From: Nitrospirota bacterium
Lineage (GTDB): Bacteria > Nitrospirota > Thermodesulfovibrionia > Thermodesulfovibrionales > JdFR-88
Assembly: GCA_021789215.1 (NCBI GenBank)
Contig: JAJYJS010000010.1
Coordinates: forward strand, 1 to 64,000
DNA length: 64,000 nucleotides
Reading direction: 5' to 3'
Shown here in pieces: positions 53,984 to 64,000 of the stretch; position 1 is the stretch's first letter, and each line of letters begins with the position of its first letter. Both the position numbers and the translations under genes were made by a program. The notes beneath the pieces were generated by a model, which searched no databases, was not told the origin of the DNA, and was given only the letters and a program-made list of their open reading frames with translations.

Positions 53984-54282
53984 TTCGACACGAGCATGTC
54001 AAAAAATTTGTAGACGAAGAAAGAGAATATGAGCCCCAGCACCGCGCCGAACATCCCCAGTACGCCCAGTATCAGCAGGAAGATGACCAGGACCAAAAGG
54101 CTGTTTTCGCCCACGTGGATGGAAAGGAAGGTGTTCAGGTCCCTGACTATGCTCTGGCGCCAGGAGCCGCCCATCGCGCCCGCATAAAGGAAGTCCATCG
54201 AAAGGGCAATGCCCACGCCCAATACGGCCCCTGCCGCGGCCCCCGCGATCAGAAAGCCCTTGAGCCTGCGGGCATCGTCCAT
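53980..54282 (-). CDS. Hypothetical small membrane protein, 100 residues
   Basis: Two or three hydrophobic helices (about 10-33, 60-90) flank a polar loop. The first helix is glycine/alanine-rich. I do not recognise the family. It lies 1 base after rho and is coupled to the thioesterase gene, so it belongs to the rho transcript. Confidence 0.6.
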   Translation of the reverse strand: MDDARRLKGFLIAGAAAGAVLGVGIALSMDFLYAGAMGGSWRQSIVRDLNTFLSIHVGENSLLVLVIFLLILGVLGMFGAVLGLIFSFFVYKFFDMLVSK

Positions 54283-54283
54283 G

Positions 54284-55543
54284 CTACTGGTTCATCCTCT
54301 CCAGAAATTCCTTGTTCGATTTCGTGCCGCGCAGCTTGTCGAGGAGGAACTCCATGCTCTCCACCGGTCCAAGCGGCGAAAGCACCTTCCTCAGTATCCA
54401 CATCTTCCTCAGCGTGTCCTTGTCCACAAGCAGCTCTTCCTTCCTCGTGCCGGAGGCGTTTATGTCTATGCTTGGGAATATGCGCTTGTCAACGAGCTTG
54501 CGGTCGAGATGGAGCTCACTGTTGCCCGTTCCCTTGAATTCCTCGAAGATTACGTCGTCCATGCGGCTGCCGGTATCGACAAGAGCGGTGGCCAGTATCG
54601 TCAGGCTGCCGCCGCTTTCGATGTTTCGCGCCGTGCCGAAGAACCGCTTGGGCTTCTGGAGGGCGTTGGAATCGAGTCCGCCGGAAAGGACCTTGCCGCT
54701 TGTGGGGATTACGGCGTTGTAGGCCCTTGCAAGCCTGGTTATGCTGTCCAGCAGTATAACGACATCGCGCTTGCCCTCTACCAGCCTCTTGGCCCTCTCT
54801 ATGACCATCTCCGAGACCTGGCAATGCCTCTGCGGCGGCTCGTCGAATGTCGAGCTGATTATCTCGGCTGCGGGCACCTGCCGTTTCCAGTCGGTCACTT
54901 CCTCCGGCCTCTCGTCTATGAGCAGGATTATCAGATGGACCTCGCGGTGGTTTTTCTTTATGGATTTGGCAATGGACTGAAGCAACATCGTCTTGCCGGT
55001 CCTCGGCGCGGCGACGACCATCCCCCTCTGTCCTTTTCCAAGGGGGGTTATCAGCTCCATTACTCTCGTTGAAAAGTCGTTGTGGTCGTACTCAAGCTTG
55101 ATGCGCTCGGTCGGATAATACGGGATGAGGTTGTCGAAAAGCGCCCTGGCCACCGACTCCTCGGGCGGCTCGTGGTTCACGGCCTCCACCTTGAGCAGGG
55201 CGAAATACCTTTCCGCCTCTTTTGGCGGCCTGATGTGGCCCGAAACGAGGTCGCCCGTCCTCAGGTTGAACCTCCTTATCTGCGACGGCGAGACGTATAT
55301 GTCGTCCGGCCCCGGCAGGTAGCTGTAGTCCGGCGACCTGAGAAATCCGAACCCGTCGGGGAGGATTTCGAGAACGCCTTCGCCGAAGACGTTGCCCGTT
55401 TTAAGTGCTTGTGCCTGAAGTATGGCAAAGATGAGGTCCTGCTTCCTCAGGCCGGTTGCCCCTTCCACTTCCATTTCCCTGGCAACCCTGGTCAGCTCCT
55501 CGATTGTTTTTTCCTTGAGTTCGGATATTGAGATGTCCTGCAT
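54284..55543 (-). CDS. rho: Transcription termination factor Rho
   Basis: A hexameric RNA helicase. The N-terminal helical domain and cold-shock-type RNA-binding fold ([43 protein letters not shown]) precede the ATPase core with Walker [14 protein letters not shown], a Q-loop region [21 protein letters not shown] and R-loop SGTRKEELL. 419 residues. It has its own promoter upstream (55720-55749) and an AT-rich leader of about 170 bases. Confidence 0.97.
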   Translation of the reverse strand: MQDISISELKEKTIEELTRVAREMEVEGATGLRKQDLIFAILQAQALKTGNVFGEGVLEILPDGFGFLRSPDYSYLPGPDDIYVSPSQIRRFNLRTGDLVSGHIRPPKEAERYFALLKVEAVNHEPPEESVARALFDNLIPYYPTERIKLEYDHNDFSTRVMELITPLGKGQRGMVVAAPRTGKTMLLQSIAKSIKKNHREVHLIILLIDERPEEVTDWKRQVPAAEIISSTFDEPPQRHCQVSEMVIERAKRLVEGKRDVVILLDSITRLARAYNAVIPTSGKVLSGGLDSNALQKPKRFFGTARNIESGGSLTILATALVDTGSRMDDVIFEEFKGTGNSELHLDRKLVDKRIFPSIDINASGTRKEELLVDKDTLRKMWILRKVLSPLGPVESMEFLLDKLRGTKSNKEFLERMNQ

Positions 55544-55719
55544 AGTTTGAATTCTCCTAGTGGATACGCTGGCGGATTTTTTTATTTTTATCCCGGCGGG
55601 TTAAGCCTCTCCAGCAATTTTGTATTTTTGCCGTTCCGCTTTTATATGTGATTTTAAGATTTTTTAAAAATAGAAGTTTTTTAAATTCTTATTTTTGCCG
55701 CGAAACACTTGCCAGATTA

Positions 55720-55749
55720 AAAATACAGGAAATCTTCCTTTTTTGTCAA
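55720..55749 (-). promoter_or_regulatory. Probable rho promoter
   Basis: A perfect TTGACA (55749-55744) is followed after 18 bases by TATTTT (55725-55720; 4/6). The leader of roughly 170 bases to the rho ATG is AT-rich with repeated TTTTTGCC words, and may carry Rho autoregulation. This is inferred. Confidence 0.5.
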
Positions 55750-55817
55750 TGGCAAAAATCTTTTCCTGCTCAATGCGGCTTCTTCTTCGGGGAGCACGTC
55801 CCTTTAGCGGCCGCCCC

Positions 55818-55907
55818 TCAGGTGGGCACCCCCATCCTGGGGAAGATCACAAGTTGCAGCACCAGCCACGCCGCCAGCACACCCAAGCCAATCAACCAGT
55901 CCGGCAT
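55818..55907 (-). CDS. Small membrane protein behind rplQ; possible selenoprotein if UGA is read
   Basis: The ATG at 55905-55907 follows the rplQ stop by 10 bases, with an AGAGGAAAG ribosome site. The 29 residues are one membrane helix (WLIGLGVLAAWLVLQLVIF) and end PRMGVPT before UGA (55820-55818). If UGA were read as selenocysteine, 15 more residues follow, GAAAKGTCSPKKKPH, to a second UGA at 55772-55770. Directly after the first UGA the RNA can fold: GGGG pairs with CCCC 25 bases later, with an apical CUAAAGGGA loop, placed as a bacterial SECIS should be. Reading through is a hypothesis; the 29-residue form is the default. Confidence 0.45.
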   Translation of the reverse strand: MPDWLIGLGVLAAWLVLQLVIFPRMGVPT

Positions 55908-55917
55908 GGTCTTTCCT

Positions 55918-56367
55918 CTACCCCTCTTTTTCCTTCCCCTTTTCCTTCTTCCCTGCCTCTTTCTCCTGTTTGCCGACGGCCTCTTCGGGCTTCTTCCCGG
56001 CCTTCACTTCCTCGTAGTCCACAAACTCTATGACGGCCATCGGGGCCCTGTCGTTCTGCCTCTGCCGCGTCTGCACTATCCTGAGATAGCCCCCGTTGCG
56101 GCCCTGAAGCCTCGGGGCTATGCTCCCGAAGAGCTTCGAAACGACCTCTTTGTTCCCGACTCCCGACAGCGCGACCCTCCTTGAATTGAGGTCTCCCCTG
56201 ATGCCCAGGGTGACAAGCCTTTCGGCTATGGCCCGCGCCTCTTTGGCCCTCGCCAGAGTGGTCTCTATCCTCTCGTGCAGTATAAGGGAGCTGACGATGC
56301 CCCTCAGCAGGGCCTTTCTCTGGTTCGCCGTCCTCCCGAAATGTCTTCCAGCCTTCTTATGCCGCAT
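55918..56367 (-). CDS. rplQ: 50S ribosomal protein L17
   Basis: MRHKKAGRHFGRTANQRKALLRG is the L17 start, and TLARAKEARAIAERLVTLG completes the conserved core. The C-terminus has a lysine/glutamate-rich extension of about 25 residues, making it 149 residues long. Overlaps rpoA by 11 bases. Confidence 0.96.
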   Translation of the reverse strand: MRHKKAGRHFGRTANQRKALLRGIVSSLILHERIETTLARAKEARAIAERLVTLGIRGDLNSRRVALSGVGNKEVVSKLFGSIAPRLQGRNGGYLRIVQTRQRQNDRAPMAVIEFVDYEEVKAGKKPEEAVGKQEKEAGKKEKGKEKEG

Positions 56368-57388
56368 TTCCGCCCCCCAGCTTTACCTGCATGGTCTCGG
56401 GGTCCACTTTCATCCCGAACCTGAGTCCCATGCTGTTTAATATTTCCTTTATCTCGTTCAATGATTTTCTGCCGAAATTCTTGGTCTTCAGCATATCGTG
56501 CTCGGTCTTCATGACAAGTTCCGCTATCGTCTTTATACTGGCGTTCTTGAGGCAGTTCTGCGCCCGCACGCTAAGCTCCAGCTCCTCAACGCTCTTTGTG
56601 AGGTTCTCGTTGAGCAGGGCCTCGTCCTCATATCCGCCCGCAATCGAGGAGGACATGGACATCTTCTGTTCCTTCTCGTCGTCATCGTCCTTTTCGAAGA
56701 TGAAGAAGTTCAGGTGCTCTATCAGGATCGAAGCCGACTGGGAAATGGCCTTTTCCGGGTTGATGCTGCCGTCCGTCCAGAACTCCAGCACGAGCCTGTC
56801 GTAATCCGTCGACCTGCCCACGCGGGCCTTCTCCACCCAGAAGTTCACCTTCTTGACCGGGCTGTAAACGGAATCCACCGCCATCGCGTCCACCGGAAGG
56901 TTCTCGTCCTTGTTCTGGTCGGCAGGCACATACCCCTTACCCTTCTTGAGGTATACCTCCGCCTCGAACGTGGCGCCCTTGTCCAGGGTGGCTATCGGCT
57001 GCTCCAGCGTGAGTATGTCTATATCGCCCTCTGGCTTTATGTCCGCACCGGTCACAACGCCCGGCCCCTTGACGTTTATGCTGGCCATCTTCACGCCGTC
57101 GCCGTGCATCACGAACCTGAGTTTTTTCATGTTGAGGATAATGTTCATCATATCCTCTTTTACGCCTTCTACCGAGGAGAATTCATGGACCGCCCCCTTG
57201 ATCCGAACGGCCGAGACGGCGGCACCCTCCAGAGAGGAAATCAGCACCCGCCTCAGGGAGTTCCCCAGTGTAGTGCCGTACCCTCTTTCCAAAGGCTCGG
57301 CTATAAGCTTTCCGTATGTATCGGTCAGGGTTTCTTCGTCAAATCTTATCTTCTCCGGCAACTGAAAACCCTTTTTCTTTAGATCCAT
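56357..57388 (-). CDS. rpoA: RNA polymerase alpha subunit
   Basis: N-terminal dimerisation and assembly domain (TLGNSLRRVLISSLEGAAV) and C-terminal DNA-binding domain (ELSVRAQNCLKNASIKTIAELV, LGRKSLNEIKEIL-type NFGRKSLNEIKEIL). 343 residues. The linker contains a short acidic insert DDDDEKEQ. Confidence 0.97.
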   Translation of the reverse strand: MDLKKKGFQLPEKIRFDEETLTDTYGKLIAEPLERGYGTTLGNSLRRVLISSLEGAAVSAVRIKGAVHEFSSVEGVKEDMMNIILNMKKLRFVMHGDGVKMASINVKGPGVVTGADIKPEGDIDILTLEQPIATLDKGATFEAEVYLKKGKGYVPADQNKDENLPVDAMAVDSVYSPVKKVNFWVEKARVGRSTDYDRLVLEFWTDGSINPEKAISQSASILIEHLNFFIFEKDDDDEKEQKMSMSSSIAGGYEDEALLNENLTKSVEELELSVRAQNCLKNASIKTIAELVMKTEHDMLKTKNFGRKSLNEIKEILNSMGLRFGMKVDPETMQVKLGGGNAA

Positions 57389-57437
57389 AAGGCCTCCTCT
57401 ATGACCCCCGTTTTTAACCTGAATTTATTGAAAATTT

Positions 57438-58067
57438 TTACTTGGAATACAGCTCCACGATAAGCTGCTCCTGCACCTCGAGGGGTATCTCCTCCCTTGC
57501 GGGTATGTGCAGGACCTTCCCCTTGCGGTTGTCCGCGTCCACGTCGAGCCACTCGGGACGCCCCCTGTGCTCAGCTTTCGCGAGATTTTCCTCTATATAA
57601 AGATGGTTCTTCTTGGATTCGACAACCTCGATGATCTCCCCGGGCTTCACCTGGTAGGAGGGTATGCTCACCTTCCTGCCGTTCACGGCGAAAAACCCGT
57701 GGCCGACGAACTGCCTCGCCTGGGTCCTGTTGTTGGCAAAACCCATGCGGAACACTATGTTGTCCAGCCTGCGCTCCAGGAACTGCAGGAGGGTTTCACC
57801 CGTTGACCCGCCTTTTTTCCCGGCGGCTTTCTCGAAGTAGTTCCTGAACTGCTTTTCGAGCAGGCCGTAGATGTTCTTCACCTTCTGTTTCTCCCTGAGC
57901 TGCACGCCGTAGTCGGAGAGCTTTCCCCTCCTCTGGCCATGCTGGCCCGCGGGATATTTCCGCCTCTCAACCGAGCACTTCTCCGTAAAGCACCTGTCTC
58001 CCTTAAGGAAAAGCTTCTGCCCTTCCCTGCGGCACTGTCTGCAATCCGCTCCGGTATACCTGGCCAT
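57438..58067 (-). CDS. rpsD: 30S ribosomal protein S4
   Basis: Primary 16S rRNA binder. The zinc-binding version with four cysteines is present (CRQC...CFTEKC). The S4 domain [32 protein letters not shown] is intact. 209 residues. The start overlaps rpsK's stop by one base. Confidence 0.97.
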   Translation of the reverse strand: MARYTGADCRQCRREGQKLFLKGDRCFTEKCSVERRKYPAGQHGQRRGKLSDYGVQLREKQKVKNIYGLLEKQFRNYFEKAAGKKGGSTGETLLQFLERRLDNIVFRMGFANNRTQARQFVGHGFFAVNGRKVSIPSYQVKPGEIIEVVESKKNHLYIEENLAKAEHRGRPEWLDVDADNRKGKVLHIPAREEIPLEVQEQLIVELYSK

Positions 58068-58453
58068 CAGACCCTCCTCCTTTTAGGCGGCCTGCAGCCG
58101 TTATGGGGCACCGGCGTGACATCCTTTATCAGGTTTATCTCGAGGCCCGCGGCCTGGAGCGCCCTTATGGCGGCCTCCCTGCCCACGCCCGGCCCCTTCA
58201 CATAGACGTCAACCTGCTTCATGCCGTATTCGAGGACCTTTTTGGCGGCGGTCTCCGCGGCCATCTGCGCCGCGTAAAGCGTGCCTTTCCTCGATCCCTT
58301 GAACCCCAGGCTGCCCGCGCTGCTCCACGAGAGCACGCCGCCATTGGGGTCGGTTATCGTGACTATCGTATTGTTGAAGCTCGCCTGTATATGGGCCGCT
58401 CCGTAGGGTATGTTCTTTCTTTCCTTCTTGCCTGTCTTTCTTCTCTGTGCCAT
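58067..58453 (-). CDS. rpsK: 30S ribosomal protein S11
   Basis: Platform protein of the small subunit. [26 protein letters not shown] and the C-terminal [18 protein letters not shown] are the S11 signature. 128 residues. Located between rpsM and rpsD as in the alpha operon. Confidence 0.97.
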   Translation of the reverse strand: MAQRRKTGKKERKNIPYGAAHIQASFNNTIVTITDPNGGVLSWSSAGSLGFKGSRKGTLYAAQMAAETAAKKVLEYGMKQVDVYVKGPGVGREAAIRALQAAGLEINLIKDVTPVPHNGCRPPKRRRV

Positions 58454-58470
58454 ATCTTATGCAAGCCCCC

Positions 58471-58839
58471 TTACTTCTTCTTTCCTGCTATGGATTTACG
58501 GGGGCCTTTCCTAGTCCTGGCGTTGGTGCGCGTCCTCTGCCCCCTGGCAGGAAGCCCCATCCTGTGCCTCTGTCCTCTGTATGCGCCGATGTCCTGGAGC
58601 CTTTTTATGTTCATCGCGATCTCGCGCCTCAGGTCGCCCTCGACCTTGTAGTCGCGATCGAGGATCGTCCTTATCTTGACTATATCGTCGTCCTTCAGGT
58701 CCTTGACCCTGACGTTCGGGTCCACCCCGGTCTCGTCCAGGATCTTCTGCGAAAGGGCCCTGCCGACGCCGAATATCCTCGTAAGGCCTATCTCAACCCT
58801 CTCGTTCTTCGGTAAATCTACGCCAGCCAATCTTGCCAT
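58471..58839 (-). CDS. rpsM: 30S ribosomal protein S13
   Basis: Head protein contacting the P-site t[29 protein letters not shown] and the end [17 protein letters not shown] are typical. 122 residues, intact. Confidence 0.97.
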   Translation of the reverse strand: MARLAGVDLPKNERVEIGLTRIFGVGRALSQKILDETGVDPNVRVKDLKDDDIVKIRTILDRDYKVEGDLRREIAMNIKRLQDIGAYRGQRHRMGLPARGQRTRTNARTRKGPRKSIAGKKK

Positions 58840-58842
58840 CGT

Positions 58843-58956
58843 CTATCCCTGCCTCTGTTTGTGCCTTGGGTTCTCGCATATGACCCGCACGACACCTTTT
58901 CTTTTTATGACCTTGCATTTCTGGCACACCGGTTTCACGGATGACCGCACTTTCAT
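58843..58956 (-). CDS. rpmJ: 50S ribosomal protein L36
   Basis: A 37-residue protein, [16 protein letters not shown]..., with zinc ligands Cys11, Cys14, Cys27 and His32, so the zinc-binding form. The TAG stop is at 58843-58845, 3 bases before rpsM. Too short for routine ORF calling but clear. Confidence 0.96.
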   Translation of the reverse strand: MKVRSSVKPVCQKCKVIKRKGVVRVICENPRHKQRQG

Positions 58957-59080
58957 GATATAAGACTCCTTCCTGCTATTGAAGGTCCGATGCAGCATGC
59001 TGCATGGGCCTTAAATGTAAGAATCCCTGTTTTTTCCATTCGCCTGCCCCCCGCATAAAGCCACGAATTGCGTCGGCAGC

Positions 59081-59299
59081 TCATTTGAACCTGTATGTTA
59101 TCCTTCCCCTTGTAAGGTCATACGGGGAAAGCTCAACCAGCACCTTGTCCCCGGGAAGTATCTTGATGAAGTGCATCCTCATCTTCCCGGACACGTACGC
59201 GAGCACCACCTGCCCGCTCTCCAGCTCCACGCGGAAGGTGGCGTTGGGCAGCGTCTCCAGGACCGTGCCCTGTATCTCTATGTTTTCTTCTTTAGGCAT
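59081..59299 (-). CDS. infA: Translation initiation factor IF-1
   Basis: A 72-residue OB-fold protein: [33 protein letters not shown]-like [18 protein letters not shown] and [15 protein letters not shown]. It binds the A site during initiation. A 124-base gap follows before rpmJ, in which I see no gene. Confidence 0.97.
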   Translation of the reverse strand: MPKEENIEIQGTVLETLPNATFRVELESGQVVLAYVSGKMRMHFIKILPGDKVLVELSPYDLTRGRITYRFK

Positions 59300-59339
59300 C
59301 GTTATCTTCTTCCGGCATCGGGAAATTGATATTTTACTT

Positions 59340-60092
59340 TCATTTAGTCAGTTTAGTCAAGATTTTTGGTTCGCCGTCCGTAACGATTACCGTATGCTCA
59401 TAATGCGCTGAGAGGCTCCGGTCGGCCGTAACGGCCGTCCAGCCGTCATCAAGCACGTTCACCCGCCATCCGCCGGCATTGACCATCGGTTCGATGGCCA
59501 GCGCCATGCCCCTGGCAAGCCTCGCTCCCTTGCCGGGCGGCCCGAAGTTGGGCACCTGCGGCTCCTCATGGAGCTGCCTGCCTATGCCGTGGCCCACAAA
59601 CGTCCTCACCACCGAAAAACCGTTGGCCTCCACATGCCTCTGCACGGCGTTCGAGATGTCCGACACCCTGTTGCCCTCAACAGCCTGGGCTATGCCAAGC
59701 CACAGGGACTCCTCAGTCACCCGCATCAGCCTGAGGGCTTCCGCGCTGGCGCTGCCCACCGCCACGGTAAGCGCCGCATCGCCGTAGTAGCCCTTATAAT
59801 ATACACCAAGGTCGATGCTTAGTATATCGCCGTCTTTCAGCTTGCGCTCCGAGGGTATGCCGTGCACGACCTGGTCGTTCACGGAGGCGCAGATGCTGGC
59901 CGGATAGCCCCTGTAACCCTTGAAGGCGGGTTTGCCCCCTTTTTTAACCATAAGCCCCTCGGCGAGCCTTTCAAGCTCGATGGTGCTTACGCCCGGGGCG
60001 GCCTCGCCCTTCAGTTCCTCAAGGGTTTCCGCCACAATCCTCCCCGCCTCGGCCATGAGCGCTATCTCATCAGCCGATTTCACTAAAATCAT
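59340..60092 (-). CDS. map: Methionine aminopeptidase type I
   Basis: Removes the N-terminal methionine. The metal ligands are visible in order: [20 protein letters not shown] (two aspartates), [13 protein letters not shown] (histidine), [10 protein letters not shown] (glutamate) and YEHTVIVT (glutamate). 250 residues. It lies 38 bases after secY; adk, often between them, is absent. Confidence 0.96.
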   Translation of the reverse strand: MILVKSADEIALMAEAGRIVAETLEELKGEAAPGVSTIELERLAEGLMVKKGGKPAFKGYRGYPASICASVNDQVVHGIPSERKLKDGDILSIDLGVYYKGYYGDAALTVAVGSASAEALRLMRVTEESLWLGIAQAVEGNRVSDISNAVQRHVEANGFSVVRTFVGHGIGRQLHEEPQVPNFGPPGKGARLARGMALAIEPMVNAGGWRVNVLDDGWTAVTADRSLSAHYEHTVIVTDGEPKILTKLTK

Positions 60093-60130
60093 GGGCGCCT
60101 TTTTTCTATCAAAGAGCTTTTTCTCTATTC

Positions 60131-61438
<1,308 letters not shown>

Positions 61439-61439
61439 C

Positions 61440-61877
61440 TCAGATTACCTCGGCCTTGCCGCCGGCCTCGGCTATCTTCTTCATTGCAGTATCGCTGAAC
61501 ACATTGGCCTTCACGTTCAGGGCCTTCTTCAACTCGCCGTCGCCAAGCACCTTCAGGCCGTCCTTCAGAGAGCTGAGCACGCCCGTCTCGACGAGTTTCT
61601 CCGGCGTGATGTCAGTCATCTCAAGCGCGGCAAGCCTGCCGACGTTTATTATAGCGTATTCCCTATGGTTTCTGTTTTTGAAGCCCCTCTTGGGGAGCCT
61701 CCTCTGAAGCGGCATCTGCCCGCCTTCAAACCCCGCGCCCTTTGTGCCGCCGGAGCGAGCCTTCTGCCCCTTGTGGCCCTTCGTCGCGGTCTTGCCGTGC
61801 CCGGAACCCGGCCCTCTTCCTACCCTCTTGTCCTTCTTCCTGCTACCGGGAGCCGGCTTTAACTCCTCTATCCTCAT
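61440..61877 (-). CDS. rplO: 50S ribosomal protein L15
   Basis: [39 protein letters not shown] is the L15 start. 145 residues. The first 35 bases overlap the end of rpsE; rpmD, which normally lies between them, is missing. Confidence 0.96.
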   Translation of the reverse strand: MRIEELKPAPGSRKKDKRVGRGPGSGHGKTATKGHKGQKARSGGTKGAGFEGGQMPLQRRLPKRGFKNRNHREYAIINVGRLAALEMTDITPEKLVETGVLSSLKDGLKVLGDGELKKALNVKANVFSDTAMKKIAEAGGKAEVI

Positions 61878-62394
61878 CGGTCTTCTCCTTGTCAGATGAT
61901 AATTCCTCTTCGCCTCTGCCCCTGACCCTCATGACGCTGTCGAAATCCTTCAGCTTCATGAGGCCGTCGAGCGTTGCACGGACTGTATTATACGGGTTGT
62001 GGCTGCCCAGGGACTTGGCCACGATGTCGTGTATGCCGGAGACCTCGAGGATGGCCCTCACCGGCCCTCCGGCGATAAGGCCCGTACCCTTCTTGGCCGG
62101 GTTCATTACAACGTTTATGGAACCGTATGTGCCCACCACCCTGTGCGGTATGGATCCTTCCTTGAGGGGGAACTTCACAAGCGATTTCTTCGCGCTCTCG
62201 ATGGCCTTCCTTATGGCCTCAGGCACCTCGGACGCCTTGCCCTTGCCCATGCCGACCGTGCCCTCGCTGTCACCGATGACGACAAGCGCGCTGAAGGAAA
62301 AACGCCTTCCGCCTTTCACGACCTTGGCCACCCTGTTTATGAAAACTACCTTGTCTTTAAGATTAAGCCCCTCAGGGTCTATTCTTCCCACCAT
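61843..62394 (-). CDS. rpsE: 30S ribosomal protein S5
   Basis: Small-subunit fidelity protein. [27 protein letters not shown] and [23 protein letters not shown] are the S5 domains. 183 residues with a charged C-terminal tail that runs into rplO. Confidence 0.96.
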   Translation of the reverse strand: MVGRIDPEGLNLKDKVVFINRVAKVVKGGRRFSFSALVVIGDSEGTVGMGKGKASEVPEAIRKAIESAKKSLVKFPLKEGSIPHRVVGTYGSINVVMNPAKKGTGLIAGGPVRAILEVSGIHDIVAKSLGSHNPYNTVRATLDGLMKLKDFDSVMRVRGRGEEELSSDKEKTDEDRGVKAGSR

Positions 62395-62425
62395 ACCTCC
62401 TTAAATGATGTCGAATGAATCCGTT

Positions 62426-62791
62426 TTAAAATTCAAGGCCGCCCTCCCTGGCCCCTTCGGCCAGTTCCTTTATGCAGCCGTGATATTTGTAGCCGCTCCT
62501 GTCGAACACCGCCTTGCTGACCCCTTTGTCCCTGGCCCTCTTCGCAAGCAGCGCGCCGACCTTCCTGGCCATCTCCTTGTTGCCCCGGTTCTTCCCGCCG
62601 GATGCGGAAAAATCCTTCTCTATGCTTGAGGCGGCCGCGACCGTGGCGCCCTTCTCGTCATCTATGAGCTGAGCGTATACGTACTTGAGGCTCCTGTAAA
62701 CGGATATCCTCGGCCTTTCGGCTGAGCCGCTCAGTTTCTTCCTGACCCGTTCGTGCCTTCTATCCTTGGCTATAAGCGTCTTGACCGTCAA
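62426..62791 (-). CDS. rplR: 50S ribosomal protein L18
   Basis: 5S rRNA binder. [35 protein letters not shown] and the end [24 protein letters not shown] are typical. 121 residues. Confidence 0.96.
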   Translation of the reverse strand: MTVKTLIAKDRRHERVRKKLSGSAERPRISVYRSLKYVYAQLIDDEKGATVAAASSIEKDFSASGGKNRGNKEMARKVGALLAKRARDKGVSKAVFDRSGYKYHGCIKELAEGAREGGLEF

Positions 62792-62806
62792 TTGGACCCT
62801 CCGTCT

Positions 62807-63349
62807 CTATTTCTTCCCGGTCTTGCCGGCCTTGAGCTTGATGCGCTCGCCCGCATACCGTATGCCTTTGCCCTTGTACGCGTCCGGCGACCTGAGCGCC
62901 TTGATGTCCGCCGCAACCTGTCCCAGTTTCTGCTTGTCTATGCCGGTGAGCGTCAGGGCCGTCTGCTTCTTGTCCACCTCGGCGCTGATCCCCGCCGGGA
63001 GCGCATACTCCACAGGGTGCGAATACCCCAGCGAGAATACGATCTTGCCGCCCTGCACCTGCGCCCTGTATCCGACGCCGACTATCTCCATCGCCTTCGT
63101 GTACCCCTGGGAGACACCGGTCACCATGTTGGACACAAGACTCCTGGAAAGCCCGTGAAGGGCCTTGTTCTGCCTGGAGTCGTCCGGGCGCTCGATCACG
63201 AGCCTGCCGTCGGCCTCCTTTATCTCCATCCTGCCCGGCAGCTCCCAGGAAAGCTCGCCCTTGGGCCCCTTGACGGAGACGCTCCTGCCGCTTATCTTTA
63301 TGTTCACGCCCTTGGGGACGTCTATGGGTTTCTTGCCTATTCTTGACAT
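62807..63349 (-). CDS. rplF: 50S ribosomal protein L6
   Basis: MSRIGKKPIDVPKGVNI is the L6 start. I placed it at ATG 63349 after GTGAGGAGAAA; the open frame runs further upstream without a signal. Two L6 repeats with GVSQGYTKAMEIVGVGYRA and PDAYKGKGIRY. 180 residues. Confidence 0.96.
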   Translation of the reverse strand: MSRIGKKPIDVPKGVNIKISGRSVSVKGPKGELSWELPGRMEIKEADGRLVIERPDDSRQNKALHGLSRSLVSNMVTGVSQGYTKAMEIVGVGYRAQVQGGKIVFSLGYSHPVEYALPAGISAEVDKKQTALTLTGIDKQKLGQVAADIKALRSPDAYKGKGIRYAGERIKLKAGKTGKK

Positions 63350-63362
63350 TTTCTCCTCACCC

Positions 63363-63755
63363 CTACCATATATAGCAGAGCAGCTCGCCGCCAACCTTGT
63401 CTCTGCGGCATGACTTGTCTGAAAGCACGCCGCGAGGGGTCGTGAGAACGGCCGTGCCCACCCCGCCCATGACTTTTGGAATATCTTTACAGCCCACATA
63501 CAGCCTGCGGCCGGGTTTGCTGACCTTCTGGAGGTCCGTTATGACAGAATCCCCGTCCACGTACTTGAGGTTTATTCTCAATATGCCCTGCCTGCGGTCC
63601 TTTATGACCTTGTAGGCCCTTATATACCCCTCCTCCTTCATTATCTTCGCTATCTCCAGCTTCATCTTGGAGGCGGGTATGTCCACCTTCTCCGACCTCA
63701 CGCGGATGGCGTTCCTTACTCTAGTCAGCATGTCTGCTACAGGGTCTGTAAGCAT
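63363..63755 (-). CDS. rpsH: 30S ribosomal protein S8
   Basis: MLTDPVADMLTRVRNAIRVRSE and GGVGTAVLTTPRGVLSDKSCRRDKVGGELLCYIW are the S8 start and end. 130 residues. Confidence 0.97.
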   Translation of the reverse strand: MLTDPVADMLTRVRNAIRVRSEKVDIPASKMKLEIAKIMKEEGYIRAYKVIKDRRQGILRINLKYVDGDSVITDLQKVSKPGRRLYVGCKDIPKVMGGVGTAVLTTPRGVLSDKSCRRDKVGGELLCYIW

Positions 63756-63768
63756 CTCACTCCTTCTC

Positions 63769-63954
63769 CTACCAGCTTGATTTGGCCACGCCAGGGATCT
63801 GGCCCTTCAGCGCCAGGTTCCTGAAGCAGATCCTGCAGATGCCGAACTGCCTCATGTAGGCCCGCGGCCTGCCGCAGATATTGCAGCGGTTGTGCGCCCT
63901 CACTCCGAACTTGGGCGGCCTCTTGGATTTCTCTATCATCGAAGTTCTTGCCAT
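63769..63954 (-). CDS. rpsN: 30S ribosomal protein S14, zinc-binding type
   Basis: A 61-residue short S14 (type Z) with CNICGRPR and CRICF, a four-cysteine zinc site. The short form is common in anaerobes and Gram-positive bacteria. Lies between rplE and rpsH. Confidence 0.97.
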   Translation of the reverse strand: MARTSMIEKSKRPPKFGVRAHNRCNICGRPRAYMRQFGICRICFRNLALKGQIPGVAKSSW

Positions 63955-63963
63955 TTCTGCTCC

Positions 63964-64000
63964 TTATCTCCTGAACGGCACGCCCAGGTGCCTGAGAAGG
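63964..64000 (-). CDS. rplE: 50S ribosomal protein L5, C-terminal fragment
   Basis: The last eleven residues LLRHLGVPFRR before TAA (63966-63964) match the conserved L5 tail (LLRxLGMPFR). The rest of the gene lies outside the window. Position before rpsN fits the spc operon. Confidence 0.8.
   Translation of the reverse strand, partial: LLRHLGVPFRR

Overview
The window is about 64 kb of a GC-rich (roughly 60 percent by eye) chromosome from a diderm anaerobe with dissimilatory sulfur metabolism. The evidence is a complete dsrMKJOP membrane complex, a DsrC with both C-terminal redox cysteines, a DsrEFH/TusA-like sulfur-relay cluster, a Tol-Pal envelope system and a large multiheme cytochrome c. 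The lineage cannot be proven without a search. A sulfur-cycling Nitrospirota (Thermodesulfovibrionia-like) is my best guess, with Desulfobacterota as the alternative.

Layout. 1-5 kb: the end of an aminotransferase, a HigBA toxin-antitoxin pair, a GAF-GGDEF diguanylate cyclase, an alpha/beta hydrolase, RNase HI, a zinc-ribbon coiled-coil protein and a CAU tRNA. 5-10 kb: the macromolecular-synthesis operon rpsU-yqeY-NIF3-dnaG-rpoD (minus strand). 10-18 kb: sulfur region, with a plus-strand tusB/dsrE/dsrF/tusA-like operon facing a ferredoxin, dsrMKJOP, an RsbRD-domain gene and dsrC on the minus strand. dsrAB are not in the window. 18-23 kb: tolQ-tolR-tolA/tonB-tolB-pal-cpoB-moaC, tightly packed. 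23.3-25.1 kb: an IS701-family element sitting exactly between two nearly identical 149-bp palindromic repeats. 25-30 kb: DUF4388/J-domain/TPR protein, AMMECR1, polyprenyl diphosphate synthase, MtnA and a TPR protein. 30-42 kb: UvrA, FmdE-like protein, ArgB, an unknown, SerS, an endonuclease III-fold glycosylase, a small membrane protein, a PDO-thioredoxin reductase fusion, and UvrB. 41.6-45 kb: FeoB with a promoter and Fur-like operator, a DtxR-FeoA regulator and QueF. 45-54 kb: a beta-propeller lipoprotein, TrpF, TrpC, an MFS carrier, Slp lipoprotein, CPBP protease, site-2 protease with CBS domains, an 11-heme cytochrome, a thioesterase and a small membrane protein. 54-64 kb: rho, then the end of the ribosomal operon in reverse: rplQ-rpoA-rpsD-rpsK-rpsM-rpmJ-infA-map-secY-rplO-rpsE-rplR-rplF-rpsH-rpsN-rplE(partial). 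rpmD and adk are absent from their usual places.

How it fits together. DsrMKJOP passes electrons between the quinone pool, the periplasm and the cytoplasmic DsrC disulfide. The DsrE/F/H- and TusA-like proteins probably hand sulfur to or from DsrC, so the two facing operons form one sulfur module. Iron supply (FeoB plus its regulator) and quinone side-chain synthesis (polyprenyl synthase) support this respiratory lifestyle. The most unusual signals are a possible 45-residue selenoprotein directly behind rplQ (in-frame UGA followed by a hairpin), the IS701 insertion at the palindromic junction of a duplicated MITE-like repeat, an 11-heme cytochrome with one CxxxCH site, and the missing rpmD with overlapping rpsE/rplO. 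Most other genes are ordinary housekeeping genes. No CRISPR array, prophage or rRNA was seen.
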